Notes: generated by a model not told the origin, from the sequence alone. Counted from the first letter of the stretch, positions 1 through 11,993 are shown. The stretch is 64,000 nt of DNA from Chytriomyces cf. hyalinus JEL632 (GCA_025435555.1 JAIWWG010000012.1:496001-560000); one strand, 5' to 3'. Numbers and translations: made by a program.

Positions 1-499
1 CTGATTGCGGTGGAAAGTGTTTCCAAAATTGTTCCAGAAAAGTTGTGCTGAATATGAAAGGTGTTAAGATCAAGCTAGAGATGATTGTTGAACTTATCGA
101 AGAAACACATAAGCAAGTATCTGAAATGGGCGTCGAGGTCTATGACGACGGGGCATGGACGTCGCCCGATTGTAACACAACCAGATGCAACGCCTTTGTC
201 GGGGGGAGAGCGAACTCTGCCGCAGGCAGATGCTTGAGAAGTTTCGCTACAGGGAGCAGGAGAGGACCCGCCATGTTTCGGAGCCGCCAGCCTCAAATGG
301 CCATTCCCGTTGGTCATATAAACATTGGTGTTTATTTCCACAAGCTGCTTTCAATTCCAGTCTTCTCGCTGCTGCAATCCTTTTTTCTTCGGCCGTCTCC
401 CACATCATCCAAGAAGAAGATAATGCCAGAGTATCTTCTCCAAGCCCAGGAGCGCAGACCCATTCCTTGCTGAAGCGAATTCAATGGGTAAAAGTCTGA
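1..499 (+). other. Unresolved window-edge segment, possibly the 3' end of a gene
   Basis: An open frame runs from the window edge to a stop near 473. It reads through a Cys-containing stretch (DCGGKCFQNC) and an acidic, mildly helical stretch (KLEMIVELIEETHKQVSEMG) before turning into low-complexity text. A second overlapping frame is open to 499, and an AG acceptor-like site (AATTCCAG near 360) could join frames. I recognise no family. This could be the last one or two exons of a gene entering from the left, or non-coding sequence downstream of the convergent cysteine synthase gene. Nothing here settles strand or frame. Confidence 0.2.
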
Positions 500-711
500 A
501 AGTGTTATTCAGCCAGCAGCAAATGATCAACACGGTGTGGAACATAAAGTGGGCTAGTTGTCAGGGTAGCACAGATAGTATTGAGGTGAACAACGCTTGA
601 TAAAAAACGCACAATGCTTGGCCAGTTCTCTGTACCTGCGCAAGAGCATGGTTCAGAGTCTCATTGCACTCCACATTAAAACTTTGTATTATGCTGTATT
701 TATGCCACAGT

Positions 712-2339
712 TCAGAGAAAGTCAACGCCTGCTCCTGACGATTTCGGTTCCAAGCCTGCCTTCTTGATGTACTTGTCATTCCTGCAATTAAAAAGTCAGT
801 TGAAACCAACAGCACACAGAGAGGTACAGAAAAAAATCGCACCAAAACTTTGTCAAATGCCGAGTCCCAGAGTCACATAAAAAAGTCAGCACGGTATGTC
901 CAGGTCCCAGCTGCATTGCTTCTCTGTATGCAGCCACAAGATGCACCGCAGTTGAAGACCCGCAGAATAGTCCATCATTACGCAGAATAAATCGAGACAT
1001 TTCCACTGCTTCCCTGTCTGTGACTTTGACAGCGTTTGAAATAAGGTTGGGTTGCTTCAGAGCTGTTTGGAAGTTATGCGTGACTCGGTTGATGCCAATT
1101 CCTTCCACAATGGTGTCAACTGCAGATTATAACAGTAAGATGCCTAGTCTTGGTCTTGTATTTGTAACATGGGTGCATACCTTGGTGTCTCTTGCGTGTT
1201 CCTTCTGCCTCAGTTGGGGAGTACATGATGTTGCTTTTCACTTTGTGAAATAACCCAGATCCCTTGGATAAAAGCCGTCAGCAGAAACTTCATGAGCAGT
1301 CATCAAGATACAAGACGCGCACCTCAGGATCTGCCAAAACTACTCGAAGGTCCTGCATCTTTGATTTCAAAAACATTGAGACCCCAGCCAATGTCCCTCC
1401 TGAATCCAATGGCAAGTCAGGCAACAATAAAGAGAATAGAGCACGTTGTCATCACCAGTTCCAGCACCCATAACAAAGGAGTCCAAACTTTTGATCCCAA
1501 CTTGCTGTAATTGTGAGTAGATCTCAGGGCCAGTTTGAGTAAAATGAGTCTCAAAGTTCACAGGAGTTTCGAACTGATTCACAAAGAATGCGCGTATTGG
1601 GTTGCCGTCTGAGTTTCGCTGGTTCAAGGAAAATGGAATCAGCCGAGAACCTGCCAAGTGATGACAGCAGCAGTACCTTGCCAGATTCGTTAATCTCTTT
1701 CGCTCGCCGCTCCGCAACTCGCACAAAATGGTTTGGATCAGCAATTGAAACCGGGCGAACCTGACAAGAACATTAGCACAAGCTCAATACAACCCATGCG
1801 TACAGCACAGCACCTTTTCTATCGTGGCTCCCAGCTGAGTTAGAAGTTCGTATTTTTCCTGCGCTTGGTCATCGGGCATGATGATGAGGGCTTTGTAGCC
1901 TTTCGCGTTTGCGATTGTGGCAAGTGAAATGCCCGTTGATCCAACAGTTCCCTCGACAATGATGTGGCCTTGATGCGGTGTTATCAGATGATCACTCTCC
2001 GCTTGTTCGATCACGGCTCGCGCAAGTCTGTCTTTGCTGTGTTGACAGTAGGAGTGGGTGAGCACTTGAGTCCAATGGGCATGGAAACAAGACATACCTG
2101 GATCCTCCGACAGAAAGCATCTCCATTTTGCCCACAATTGTGCAGCCGGTGATCCTTGAAAGGGATGGGATCACAACGAGAGGTGTTTCAGCTGCATCTG
2201 CAATAGACTTCAGCTGGGTCGCCTGCCTCTGGCTTCTGCTGGTCCCTCTAGACCGCAGCTGCGTCCACACTCCGAATCCAGCAACGGACGCCAGTGCCAG
2301 CCAAAATGCTGTCGAGGCAACCTTGTTTTGTTCAAACAT
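712..2339 (-). CDS. Cysteine synthase, Cys12/Mcy1-type, membrane-anchored (8 exons)
   Basis: PLP-dependent O-acetylserine (or O-acetylhomoserine) sulfhydrylase family. Exons (minus): 2339-2098, 2036-1814, 1760-1677, 1618-1456, 1399-1323, 1262-1181, 1119-843, 781-712. The total is 1218 nt (405 aa) with all frames closing. The PLP lysine lies in GGSSKDR, exactly across intron 1. The phosphate-binding region reads EGTVGSTGIS, which is the Cys12/Mcy1 version and not the ISNGTGG of canonical cysteine synthases. GAGTGGTLAGV and a late FCGSSTAVH segment follow. The N-terminus (residues 7-21, STAFWLALASVAGFG) is a hydrophobic segment, consistent with the membrane or mitochondrial location known for Mcy1. 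The start is the ATG at 2339; in-frame upstream codons are probably 5' UTR. Family confidence is high; the exact substrate is inferred. Confidence 0.88.
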
Positions 2340-2432
2340 GAATATTTTCGAATAAAAAAGCGACTCCGAACTGCGCCCATCTGTCAACAAGCGGCGCAGG
2401 TCGTTGTTTATGTCTGAAAAGCTCACCATAAC

Positions 2433-3790
2433 TTACAAACATCGATACATAAAGAACGTTCCGCTTGCATCACCCCAACCACCCACAATGCCAAACTCAT
2501 TCAACCTGCCTTCCAGCTCCCAACTCAGCCGCCTTCCTGTCAAGTACCGTTTCCGCATGTACACTGCCAAAGTACTCGGTATGACGCGTCCATCCATTTC
2601 AAACGGACCCCAATCATCCACACCACCAACACAGTTGTACGCCAACACGGGCGGTACTGGTACCCCGGCCTCATCGGCTTGAAAATACGCGGACGTTGCG
2701 CCGGTCCATTGAAACTGCATCCCGCGCATGGGACCATCACATAAGCGTGTCTGGCCGTCGTCGTTTTCGATTTCATGAGGAAGCAAATCCAGCCGATAAT
2801 CTGCATAAAATCCTGTCCATTCCCCAATCATGCAGTGTCTCCAAAACTCCTTCGAGACTGGTTTTCGCGAAATCATCTCGTTCCATTCAAGGAGATTGTG
2901 GATCCCACTGGGCCAGAAGCTGGACAATGGTTTCAAGGGGGTTGCGTGTTCGTGGTCGTTGAATGGGAGTTTCAGCAAGAGACACAGATGCAGGATGCGA
3001 CTTTTCAACGCCTTCGCTATTTCAAATGTGTTTGTGTTGCGTTCACCGTTTGACGGTGGCGGCTCAAGAAAGACATCCATGCCGCTTTGAAGATATGCTT
3101 CAGTACGCAGCGTGTTCCGTATTTGATGTTTGACGTACGGATCCTCGTTCAACGCTGCCTTTGCTTCTGTATCTTTAAGGTGTGACCGTTGGTCAGATAA
3201 AACGAATTCAAATTGGGAGGTGATGCACAAACCATAAAACGCGCAATACACCAACACGTCAAGAAGAGGCACCCAATCCGTAAGCTCGGGGGCATAAAAA
3301 AAGACAATCCGATGAATCTCGAGTTTGAGCAAACTTTGGAGCACTGACTTGGAAATCAGTTTCACATTCTTGCATTCGTTGTGGAGAATAAGGTGGTGCA
3401 GAAACTCGAGCGTTCGAGTTGAACCCATCTGTTCCATGCCGTGTCCATCGAATGATAAGGCCGTTGACTGCTTCTGCAGTTTGGAAATAAAACAGCAGCG
3501 CGAGAGGAGTTCGTCTCTGTGAGGACCTGTAGGCGCGCCGTCAAAGCTGGGTGTTCATCAGCAGCGACAATCGATTTGTAAAGAATGGCATATGAGAACC
3601 AGGATACCCAGTGTGCTTTCCATGGTGCCTCGTTGGCATTCAATATATGTCTGATCCGGACATTGAGGCTCGCCATTCGCAAGAGGCTTCTGACGCCGCT
3701 GATCGTGCCGTCGTTATTTTGCAAATTCAACGCAATTTGAATGAGCAATTCCGTCGGCATATTCGCGAGGTGTGGCGAAGTGGGTGTCAT
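2433..3790 (-). CDS. F-box protein, fungal type (2 exons)
   Basis: Predicted substrate receptor of an SCF ubiquitin ligase. Exons 3790-3527 and 3473-2433 flank a 53-nt intron and give 434 aa. An F-box-like segment lies at residues 11-55 (MPTELLIQIALNL, then LLRMASLNVRIRHIL, then WKAHW). The C-terminal third (about residues 290-434) has the tryptophan- and glycine-rich pattern seen in many fungal F-box proteins: WTGFYADY, CDGPMRGMQF, DDWGPFEMDG, SWELEGRL and a closing GGWGDASGTF. No WD40 or leucine-rich repeats are visible, so the substrate is unknown. The gene is followed closely by the cysteine synthase gene on the same strand (94 bp from its stop to the next ATG). Confidence 0.8.
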
Positions 3791-3945
3791 GTTTAAAAGT
3801 CAGAATCATGTCGAGCCACACTTTTTTTTTATTTGAAAAACAGCAGACACTTCATCCAGCAAGAAATCACAAATCAACACATCTGCAGCAAAATCCAAAA
3901 CCAACATCGCCACGCCCATCACCACATTCATCCGTCACCGCCAGC

Positions 3946-5347
3946 TTACTTTTTCGCAGTAATCTTCTTGGCCACAACTTTGGTTTTCTTGACCGCAGTC
4001 TTCGAAACTGGCTTCTTGGAACTCGCCTTGACAGCTGTCTTTTTCGTAGTCGTCGACTTTTTCAAAGTGGTGGATTTTTTGGTGGGTGCCGCAGCCTTCT
4101 TGACAGGCTTCTTCTTTGAAACGGTTTTGGTCTTTTTTGGGGCCGCACTTCTGCGAGCGACAACCACCTTGGCCTAAGGAAGGAAATGAGAAAACTGACC
4201 ATCATTCCTGAAATCACAGGGCTCACCTTCTTCTTTGGAATGCGAACTGCCTTCGCAAGATCCCTGTTGATTTCCTTTCTCAGCGCGTCAACGCCAGTTT
4301 TCTGCACATCGACAGAAAGCGATTAGGAGGAGCAAAGTAACGTGTAAAATGAGACAAAGGCGCAAGACAAACCTTGGCATACGCAGCTTTTTCAACTTTG
4401 TAAGTCTCAGCAAGTTTGGCAGCTTGGGTAGTAAATGGCTGCGCGCGTTGAGGAAGAAGGCCAATTGAGTCCAACGCGTGTATTGATGAGTGAGTGAAGT
4501 TCAAAAATATAACCAACCTGCTTCGCCGCGGCTGACAGAGCTTTCCACTTGGCTGCGGCTTCCTTAATTGATTCAATACCCCCTTTCAGATTATTCGTCT
4601 TCATGAAAAGGATATACGCTGAGGCTGGTCGCTTGGGAGCGTTCGGATCACCGGTCACTCGCGCGCGAATCTTGCTTGGGTTCAATTTAACTTGCAGTGC
4701 ACGTCGTCTGGAATCCAAGATAACATCCTCAGGAGATCGCTTTGCCGTGTAAGCAGCAAGTGCCTTTGCGTGAGCAACCTTGCCGGCTTCAGCAAGCGCT
4801 TGATATTTCTGATAAAAAGAATTAACAATAAAATCCAACATTTGGGAAAGTCCAGACTATCATTGTCAACGAGGAAACGAACCTTCTTCTCTGCTTCGGG
4901 AGCGGCACGCCACAATGCTCCCAGTTGCTTTGCAACACGAGCCGGTTTGTCCTTCTTTTCCACGTTTGCCAACTCGGGGGACGCGGCAACCTGAGCACGC
5001 TTCTCGTTTGCAAAGAGAATGTAAGAGGGCATGGGTCCCTTTGGCTTGTCTGAGGACGCCTTTGGAAGGGCGCGGAGTTGGCGGCGAATTGCAGATGCTG
5101 TAATAAAATACGCGTTGATATATTTTGATGACGGTGTTCCTCCCGAAGGAAAGCGGATGTCACCTGCAGCAGGGTCCACTTTGGAGGGAGTGACTGAAGC
5201 GGACGTCGAGAGGGGCATGCCGTTGAGGGCGCTGATGGGTCCATCGCTGAGTCCAAAGAGGCCCCTTCTGGCGCCGGCGAAGATTGAGGTGCGGCTGTAA
5301 GCGGCACTCAGTTGGTTGCTGATGCGCATCAGTTGAAGTAATTGCAT
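3946..5347 (-). CDS. Mitochondrial-type double HMG-box DNA-binding protein with a histone-H1-like tail (5 exons)
   Basis: Likely an Abf2/TFAM-class mtDNA-packaging protein. Exons 5347-4883, 4808-4518, 4438-4373, 4301-4227 and 4173-3946 give 374 aa. The N-terminus (about residues 1-50) is rich in Arg, Ser and Ala with no acidic residue until LSDG, as in a mitochondrial presequence. HMG box 1 (about 105-185) contains KPKGPMPSYILFANEKR and GALWRAAPEAEKK. HMG box 2 (about 205-280) contains APKRPASAYILFMKTN and AAKWKALSAAAKQ. After exon 4 (KAVRIPKKK) the last ~75 residues are a Lys/Ala/Thr/Ser tail (SKKKPVKKAAAPTKKS) like linker histone, ending at AKK. Abf2 and TFAM lack such a long tail, so a nuclear HMGB role cannot be excluded. 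The mitochondrial call is an inference from the presequence. Confidence 0.8.
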
Positions 5348-5501
5348 TGTTTTCGTTGGTGTTTTTTTTTTTGTTTACCCTTTTTTTTTGTCTGCGACCA
5401 CCTCATTTTGTGGTTTTGTTCGGACAACAGAACTACAACAGCAACCATGACTTATTTAATGTGGGATAAATGCAGTGGAAAAACAAATGCTTTCGGCTCT
5501 T

Positions 5502-6326
5502 TCAGCGTGTTATGACGATAGACACGTCTTCATGGGACGGCGAGAATGGAGGCGGCGGCGAAACTGGGTGTTCGGTCTGCTCTCCCCGGGGACCGGGCAT
5601 CCCAACTGCTGTCGACACTGGCCGCAAGATGCTTGCCCGCCGAACCGCATCCAAAGTCCCATTCAAAACGTCTGTCTGAAAACGAGGCGGCGGTCCATTA
5701 ACGGTGACCTGCCGACTAAATGTGACACGTCTCGGCATGGTTCCAACGCGAGGAGCGTCGTTTTCTTGGTCCTCCATATCCAAGGTAATCGACTGTGGAG
5801 CATCAACAAACACTTCATTTTCGTCATTGCTGGTGAGCGACCTTGTTGTTGGCCCAGCATTTCCATCCGGACTTTTCGGTTCGTATGCGGGCAAGTAATC
5901 TGGAACAGTGGATGCATCCATTTGACTAGCTTGGAACTCGGACGCCATTCGCGTTCGCCTGCGTTGACGGACGGATTCTGCAGGAGGTTTGCGTGCGTTA
6001 AGAATTCGGCGGATCACAGCTGTGAGGGTGAATATGACAATCATAAAGATGACGACTGTGATCAGAGGGATCATTTTGGTGAGGAAAGATGAGGAAGAAG
6101 TTTCTGAAGAAGGTACTGTTTGGGGTGGGGGAAAAGTATTCAGCGTTGGTGTTGGCTGCACGCCAGAAGCCGTGGGTGGAGGAATTCCGCCAGTTGTTTC
6201 TGCCGTAGCCGTAGCCGTAGCTGTCGTAGTTATAGTCTCTGCTGACAGGGACTCATTGGAAATTGGAGAGACGGAGGTGGCTTCTGAGACGGTGCTTGAG
6301 GCAAGCGGGGCTGACGCTGAATCCAT
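5502..6326 (-). CDS. Single-pass membrane protein with Ser/Thr-rich N-terminal part
   Basis: Unrecognised family. From the ATG at 6326 the protein is 274 aa. Residues 1-80 are Ser/Thr/Pro/Ala-rich (AETITTTATATATAETTGG) and residues about 83-104 form one transmembrane helix (MIPLITVVIFMIVIFTLTAV). A basic juxtamembrane stretch (RRILNARK, RQRRRTR) and a polar tail of about 165 residues follow, with two short basic RRVTFSR/RRASIL-like sites that look like basophilic kinase targets. No cleavable signal peptide is visible. The frame stays open upstream to an ATG at 6521. However, a CTTCTTCAG acceptor immediately precedes the 6326 ATG and a GTAATGGG donor lies above it, so I take the upstream part as a 5' UTR intron. 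The topology (outside N-terminus) is inferred from the positive-inside rule. Confidence 0.6.
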   Translation of the reverse strand: MDSASAPLASSTVSEATSVSPISNESLSAETITTTATATATAETTGGIPPPTASGVQPTPTLNTFPPPQTVPSSETSSSSFLTKMIPLITVVIFMIVIFTLTAVIRRILNARKPPAESVRQRRRTRMASEFQASQMDASTVPDYLPAYEPKSPDGNAGPTTRSLTSNDENEVFVDAPQSITLDMEDQENDAPRVGTMPRRVTFSRQVTVNGPPPRFQTDVLNGTLDAVRRASILRPVSTAVGMPGPRGEQTEHPVSPPPPFSPSHEDVSIVITR

Positions 6327-6535
6327 GAACGTCCAGCACCTGAAGAAGGAATGAAAATGAAATGAAGCTATTAATGTTAATACTGTAGATGTAATGCCCA
6401 TTACAAAGTGTGGGGGCAGAAAATTCATTCGTCCTTCATTCCCACACATTTCAAACGTGAAACGGCCAACATGAGAACCAGAATTGAGCACCACAGCGAG
6501 CATTTGTGAGTGAGCAGCCATTTAATACCCTAGCT

Positions 6536-6571
6536 GTGTGTGTGTGTGAGTGTGTGTGGGTGGGTGGGAAG
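6536..6571. repeat. (GT)n/(GGGT)n microsatellite
   Basis: A GT-rich simple repeat (tgtgtgtgtgtg, an interrupted second GT run, then gggtgggtggg) lies between the divergent membrane-protein and SH3-protein genes. It may sit in the shared promoter region; no function is evident. Confidence 0.85.
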
Positions 6572-6782
6572 GGTCAGTAGCCAACCAAACCTTGCGCGTT
6601 TTCGTTTCTGTTTCTGGAGGGTATCTCGACACCATCTGGGGCTACCATCGACCCATGATATCTAGCAGTGTCAGGCATACATATATATACCCAGCTCTGT
6701 GAGGTTAATGCATGCGGGGTGTGAATATATACTTGGGATTTCAGCAGTTGATAAGAACCAATTTGTGGAAGTCTTTTCAGGA

Positions 6783-9008
6783 ATGGGCCAAGAACAAAGC
6801 CAACAACAGCAAGACCCCGGTCCTGACAGCAACAGCAGCGCCAAGAACACCACTCAACGAAGCCGTCAGGACTCCACTCCATCAAAGCAGCCAGGATCCA
6901 ATCCTCCATCATCCAGACATCAATCCAACAACGCCACTTCCGAATCGGTGATCAGTCCCACTCCCGCTCTCTCTCCCCAGCAGTCACACGGCCATCAAAT
7001 GCAGAAGCCCATACCGTTGCAGACCACCTCTCTCAACCTTAGCCGCTCCGCCACGACAGCATCAGCCCCCTTCTCGAATGCTTCCATCGTATCAAATGCA
7101 TCCATCGCCGCAGCTGGGTCTGCGACCGCCGCATCGAATCCTGTCACTGCCTTTTCGATTTCACTCGCAACATGCAGCTGGATTTTTACCAAGACGGCGA
7201 ATCTCCACACTGAGCGCTCCCCAACTTCAAACATCACTGACTCGCTTTGGTCCCACGAATCGATACATTCCAACGCAACTTCAGATAACTCGCCGCCTAT
7301 AGGTCTCCTCACATTCAATGAAGCGTCCGCAACTTGTGTCCTCATGTCTGCGGACACATCTCAAAAGGATCCCCGCAAACAGCTGGACGCTTCCTTTGCT
7401 TGGAAAACCCTTGTTCAAGCCAGCATTACCTCCCGAACATGCATGCTCCCACTCTCACGAACAGAGCTTGACGCCGTATCGTCCCCAAACGCTCTCCAAA
7501 ATGGTTTCCTCATGTTCTTAGACGCGCTTCACGACTCGCTTGCCGAAATTTCAAACTTGGAGTACAATACAGATCTGAGCGATCAGTATCAGTTGCCAAC
7601 AGCACAACCAGTCGCTGGGTTGGGCGACACCGCGTCAATTCTAAGCACGGCGCACGACACGCTTTCCCAAGGATTGATATTGACTCCTCGGGAGTTGAAG
7701 TTGCTGGAGTACAGCGTGAAAAAGAAGGTTGCTATCTTGTGTGCGATTGTTAGTGTACTTGGAGCTAGTGCCTCCTGTATCTTGGTCCGGATTGGATATG
7801 AGCCGCGCGCTTGCAACGAAGTCGAATTGCGGAAAGCTGACTGGGTCAGTCTGTGGTATATATTTGATGACGAGTTTGGATACGGGTGAGTTTGAATAAT
7901 TCATTCCTTGAACACGTGACTTATCAAAATTTCAACGATTTAAAGATTGAACAAAACAAACGGACAACTCGGATTCATAAATCTCGGACATTTGGATAAA
8001 CGAAGAGTCGCAGTTTCCACGCAAGCACCGCCGTTACCCACCCTCAGTGTGTCTCCACAAGCTCAAACCGCGCAGAAACTTCCTGCCACTCTATCGCCCA
8101 CTGTTCCCCTCCCCTCAAGCCCTTCTTCGCGCCACTACATTCCCAACAGCAAAATGAGCCCCAGTAACAGTAGTTACAATTTAGCCACACCGCCGTCGGC
8201 GATTTCATCCAACTCCATGAGCGCATCCCAACATCGCATGTCAGTGCTCCTACAGATGTCTGCGTCCGCCTCCCAGCAATCCATCCCTTCTCCACCCTCC
8301 ACTGCTACTCCTCAACTACCCCCAAGCGCAACACAAAATAATCCAACAGCACCTACTCCACGCGCGATCCCACGCCCCACCGCAACTCCCATCACCACAA
8401 CGATTCCTCCAACATTCTCAGCACCAACGATTCCTACAACTTTCTCAGCACCAACCACACCCACCCACCCGCTTCAAAACACTTCTCAAAAGTCACTGAG
8501 CATCGACAGTACAAGCACCTTCAACACTTTGATCCCACAAGTTTCAGCAAAGTCGAGCCACCCTTTGCGCATTAGCGAACGCCTTGCTTCTCGCACATTG
8601 CTCGGCGACACAGAATCACAAGTTCAAGCCCAGCAAAAACGGTATAATCACCTTGAAAGCGAGCTGGAAAGTCTTTTGAGCTCAAGCGACGGAAACGTTC
8701 TGGATGGCGCGAGTCACAGGAGTGGCAGCCTTCCAAGTGTGAATATTGGTTCAAGTCCTCTTGGAATGGGTGCGAAAACTCCTGTCCGGTCACCAAGAGG
8801 GGATAGTCTCACTCAACAAACGAAGGAGCTTACGGGTGAGAGGGATAGTTCGGATTCCTCTTTAGCAATGCAAGGGGCGATGGGCACGTTTCCTGGAAGC
8901 GTTTCAACTGCTTATACTGTTGCTGCTGTCACGCCTTACAGTTTGTTTGCTGTGCCTCCGCCCCCTCCAGCAGATGATATGGAGTCTTTTATGGATGACT
9001 ACATTTAA
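6783..9008 (+). CDS. SH3-domain protein with long disordered Ser/Pro-rich regions (2 exons)
   Basis: Exons 6783-7885 and 7946-9008 (60-nt intron) give 721 aa. The SH3 domain is split by the intron. It reads IGYEPRACNEVELRKADWV, then SLWYIFDDEFGYG across the junction, then NKTNGQLGFINLGHL: the ALYDYEP-like start, the acidic Glu-Leu turn, the Trp pair and the final Gly-Phe-Ile are all present (about residues 342-387). A glutamine/serine-rich disordered region and a helical segment precede it. The last ~330 residues are Pro/Ser/Thr-rich and end in PPPPPADDMESFMDDYI. Such proteins usually act as adaptors in actin, polarity or endocytic complexes, but no further domain supports a specific role. 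The start could also be the result of splicing, because TCTTTTCAG directly precedes the chosen ATG. Confidence 0.72.
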
Positions 9009-9154
9009 CTTTCTTTTTGATCCGCCATCAAACCTATACAGTAGTTCATTGTTCACTTTTTTTTAGATACAGTTTCTTTGTGGTGTTCTCTTTATAGCGG
9101 TGGATTGTTTTCAGAATATAAAGAAGCTCCTTCACGCTCCAGATGAAAATCCTT

Positions 9155-11993
9155 TCAAGCAACGTCACCCACTTCATCTTCAGCAACATACATCAAGCAA
9201 TACGCATTCTTGACGTCTCTATTCCCTCCTCGACCTCCAAACACGCGGTCTTCCACATCCGTTATTTTGGAAACTCGCGAGTCGTCGTACAAAATCCATG
9301 TATTGGTTGAATGGTCTCGGATGATGCTTCGGTAATGACCGTACCCGGCGTCGCCCTCGTGCTCAAGAACTGCGTGGAGGCGGTACTTGCTTGACCGTCG
9401 ATTCGGCGATTGAGAGGTGAAATATCTGGTTTGCACAAGATTTATCATTTTGAGGATCAAGATAATTTCCAATGCCACAGGCGTTCAAGCATTTTTTAAC
9501 CTCACCTCCCCAAATCCAGAGTGTCATAAAATTTCACAAAATCATTTGCTTTGAACGCAGAACTTGTCGTCAGATCGTATTGAACGCGCTGTCGTCCAAG
9601 CAACCCAAAAAACCATATGCATTTTCGAAACGATTTAGGTTTTGAAACGAAAGACGCAAAGCCAAAAAGAAAGGAAACGGACCCGAAACTGGAATGTCAA
9701 AATGGGAGGCAGCCTTTTTAACGCAACGCTTCGGACAGCATTCAATGAGCCCCCGTCATAATCCACTTTCGTTGTCTCAAAGTACGCGTCGAGGGATGCA
9801 TAGATGTCAGGGCGTAGATCAATCAGAAGATAAAGGAAATCGTCTTCAGTAGGGGCGGCAACCGTTGAAGAAGCAGAGAGTGTGCTGTGTTCACTCTGGG
9901 CCGTCACAAGGGTTTGCACGGTAGTCCCATAAAATAATCTGAAGCAAGAAGAGTTCGAGTAAATAACATCTTTAACAACTGCTTCGTCAGACGCATGATA
10001 AAACCACACACCTCTTGATCAATTGCACGACATCCCGCCTACCCAAAGCAGCAAACCCTTTCTCAACCATATCCACAAACACATCCATGAATTCTCCAAC
10101 ATCTTGCTGCTGCTGCAACTCCTGCTTACTTTTTTCTTCAGTGTCCATGAATGAACCCCTCACTGGGCTCGTTCCTCGACTGGTGTAGCCGCCGCTTGGC
10201 CCTGCCAAAACTGCAGCAGCGAGTTCCCGATCCATCGCTACACTTCTTACTGTACTATCGCTGCCGTCATCTGACAACTGTTTAAATAGAATCTGCAGGC
10301 GTTGTAAAAAGTGGATGCAATGATGGGATTGTGATTCATTGCTGCGATTTGCCGGCGAAGGCGAGCGCTCTTCCTTTGATATCGGAGGAACGGCGTCAAG
10401 AATGGATTCCCGAAATGGTTTGATGGTGCGAAAGAATTGGAGTAGCGCGTTTAGGTAGCAAATGTTGCCAAAGTTTTGAAGTCCGCGGGGCCTGTTAAAA
10501 TTTAGAAATTCATATCTCAAAGAAAAACGCGGGAGAACCAAAAGAAACATGGTATTTACATGGATGCATCAATGGGCTCATCTGGTTGAAAGTCGATCAT
10601 GTCATTCGAATCCGACCTTGGCATAAATCCCGTTTGCAAAAATACATCCACATCATCCCAGCAACCTTGATCCATCGCACATGTCCGCAAAGCATCCCTC
10701 AGTGAATCAATCTCTTGTGGTAATTCCATGGCATTTGCTTGAAAGACACCAATAAGGACATGGGCAGGATACGACGATGGGTGAAGATTTGGTTGATTAG
10801 GAGGAGTGAGGTTCAAGAGAGTGTATGCCGACGTGAGTTCTTGTGTTGTAAACAGATTTAACCGAGACCGTTCCATGATTATAAATTCTTGGAGAAACGC
10901 GCCACGAAGCGCTGCAATTTCGAGCATTGAGTCCTGTTTCACATATTTCAGCACTTGAAATGCTTTTTGAACCACGCGGAGCCGTTTCTCACCAATATAA
11001 GTGATTTAAAGGCAGGTTCAAGTTTCAGTAAAGTGGTGAACGCTGTTTCGAGATTCTTATCCGATACAGAAGGAAGACAACCCAGACGGATGTAATGTTC
11101 AAGAGTTGGTTTTGCGCATTTATCAACAGACGCAAGTGCTGTAAAAAAGGTTTAGCACTAGCAACGAGCAAACGGTTTATCGGGGATGCTTCACCAGCTG
11201 GGTTTGATCTGGCACCAAAAAGAGAATGGGCGAATTCCGAGGCGTGCTCCCGACGTACGGCTTTGTGAAATTGGTCCAGGGGAATGTCGCCCGATGAACA
11301 CCGCAAATTCAAATCAAAAACATGCAGCTCAGCCATAGCCCGCTTAACACGGACCACATCTTTTTCGTCGACGGAATGAACATTGTGTGGAGAATCGGCT
11401 GGAAAACGCGGTATGAATAGCGGGGAAGTGGGGTCACTTGCAGTTTCGATGACCTTCAAATCGAATCCCAAAACATCCATCACTACAACAACCTGAGGAG
11501 TGGGACCTCCTGCAAGACCGAGTCCTTTTGGATTAAATGGGTTCACAGGTCGTGGGTCTTGGCGCAGAAAACCACGCGCGTACATCATCATGGCCTTTAC
11601 TATTGCGATACGAGCGCTAAGTGGTCTCCCAGCGACAATCAGTTCCAATAAGTTGGAAGGAATCTGAGCTGGAATAACTCTCACAGCGCTGCCTGCGTGG
11701 CATATGTTGCATTTCCAGGACAGCAGATGCGATGTCTCGATGACGGTGACAAAATGTGAGCAGACTGGCAGAGTTTTGGAAGCTCCGGGTTCGGAAGCGG
11801 GCGAAGTAATATTCGAATTTGAGGTGGCTGAGGAGGGTTCATTGACATGGAGGCCACATGCGGCGCAAAGCACTTCGAATGCTCCGTCGCCGAGAGCGTC
11901 ACTGGTGACCCAGTCGTGAGCGTGTTGTTGATGAATTGGCTGCGAGAGTCCTGGAGAGGCAAACAGCGCCACAAATTCGCTGAAGCCGTGCAT
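9155..11993 (-). CDS. Ubiquitin C-terminal hydrolase (USP/C19), Ubp2/USP25-like (7 exons, one junction doubtful)
   Basis: Cysteine deubiquitinase. Exons 11993-11195, 11138-11068, 10987-10560, 10491-10012, 9938-9683, 9588-9506 and 9425-9155 close in frame (795 aa). The Cys box is GLQNFGNICYLNALLQFF just after the 68-nt intron, a QQQQDVGEFMDVF helix matches the QQDAxEF motif, and the His box is LEHEGDAGYGHYRSI with DDSRVSKI after it. The N-terminal half carries a Cys/His-rich segment (CAACGLHV, CSHF, WKCNICH) and the short LG-repeat helices typical of fungal Ubp2. Junction 11067/10988 is uncertain: the 80-nt 'intron' contains conserved-looking coding text (DKNLETAFTTLLKLEP), so a one-base assembly frameshift is the alternative. 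Ubp2 works with Rsp5-class ligases; that link is from family knowledge only. Confidence 0.85.

Noticed and set aside
1619-1676. 26-nt mini-intron in cysteine synthase (ending at TTGGCAG)
   Set aside because: A 58-nt intron ending at AACCAG restores the conserved frame and matches the size of the other introns.
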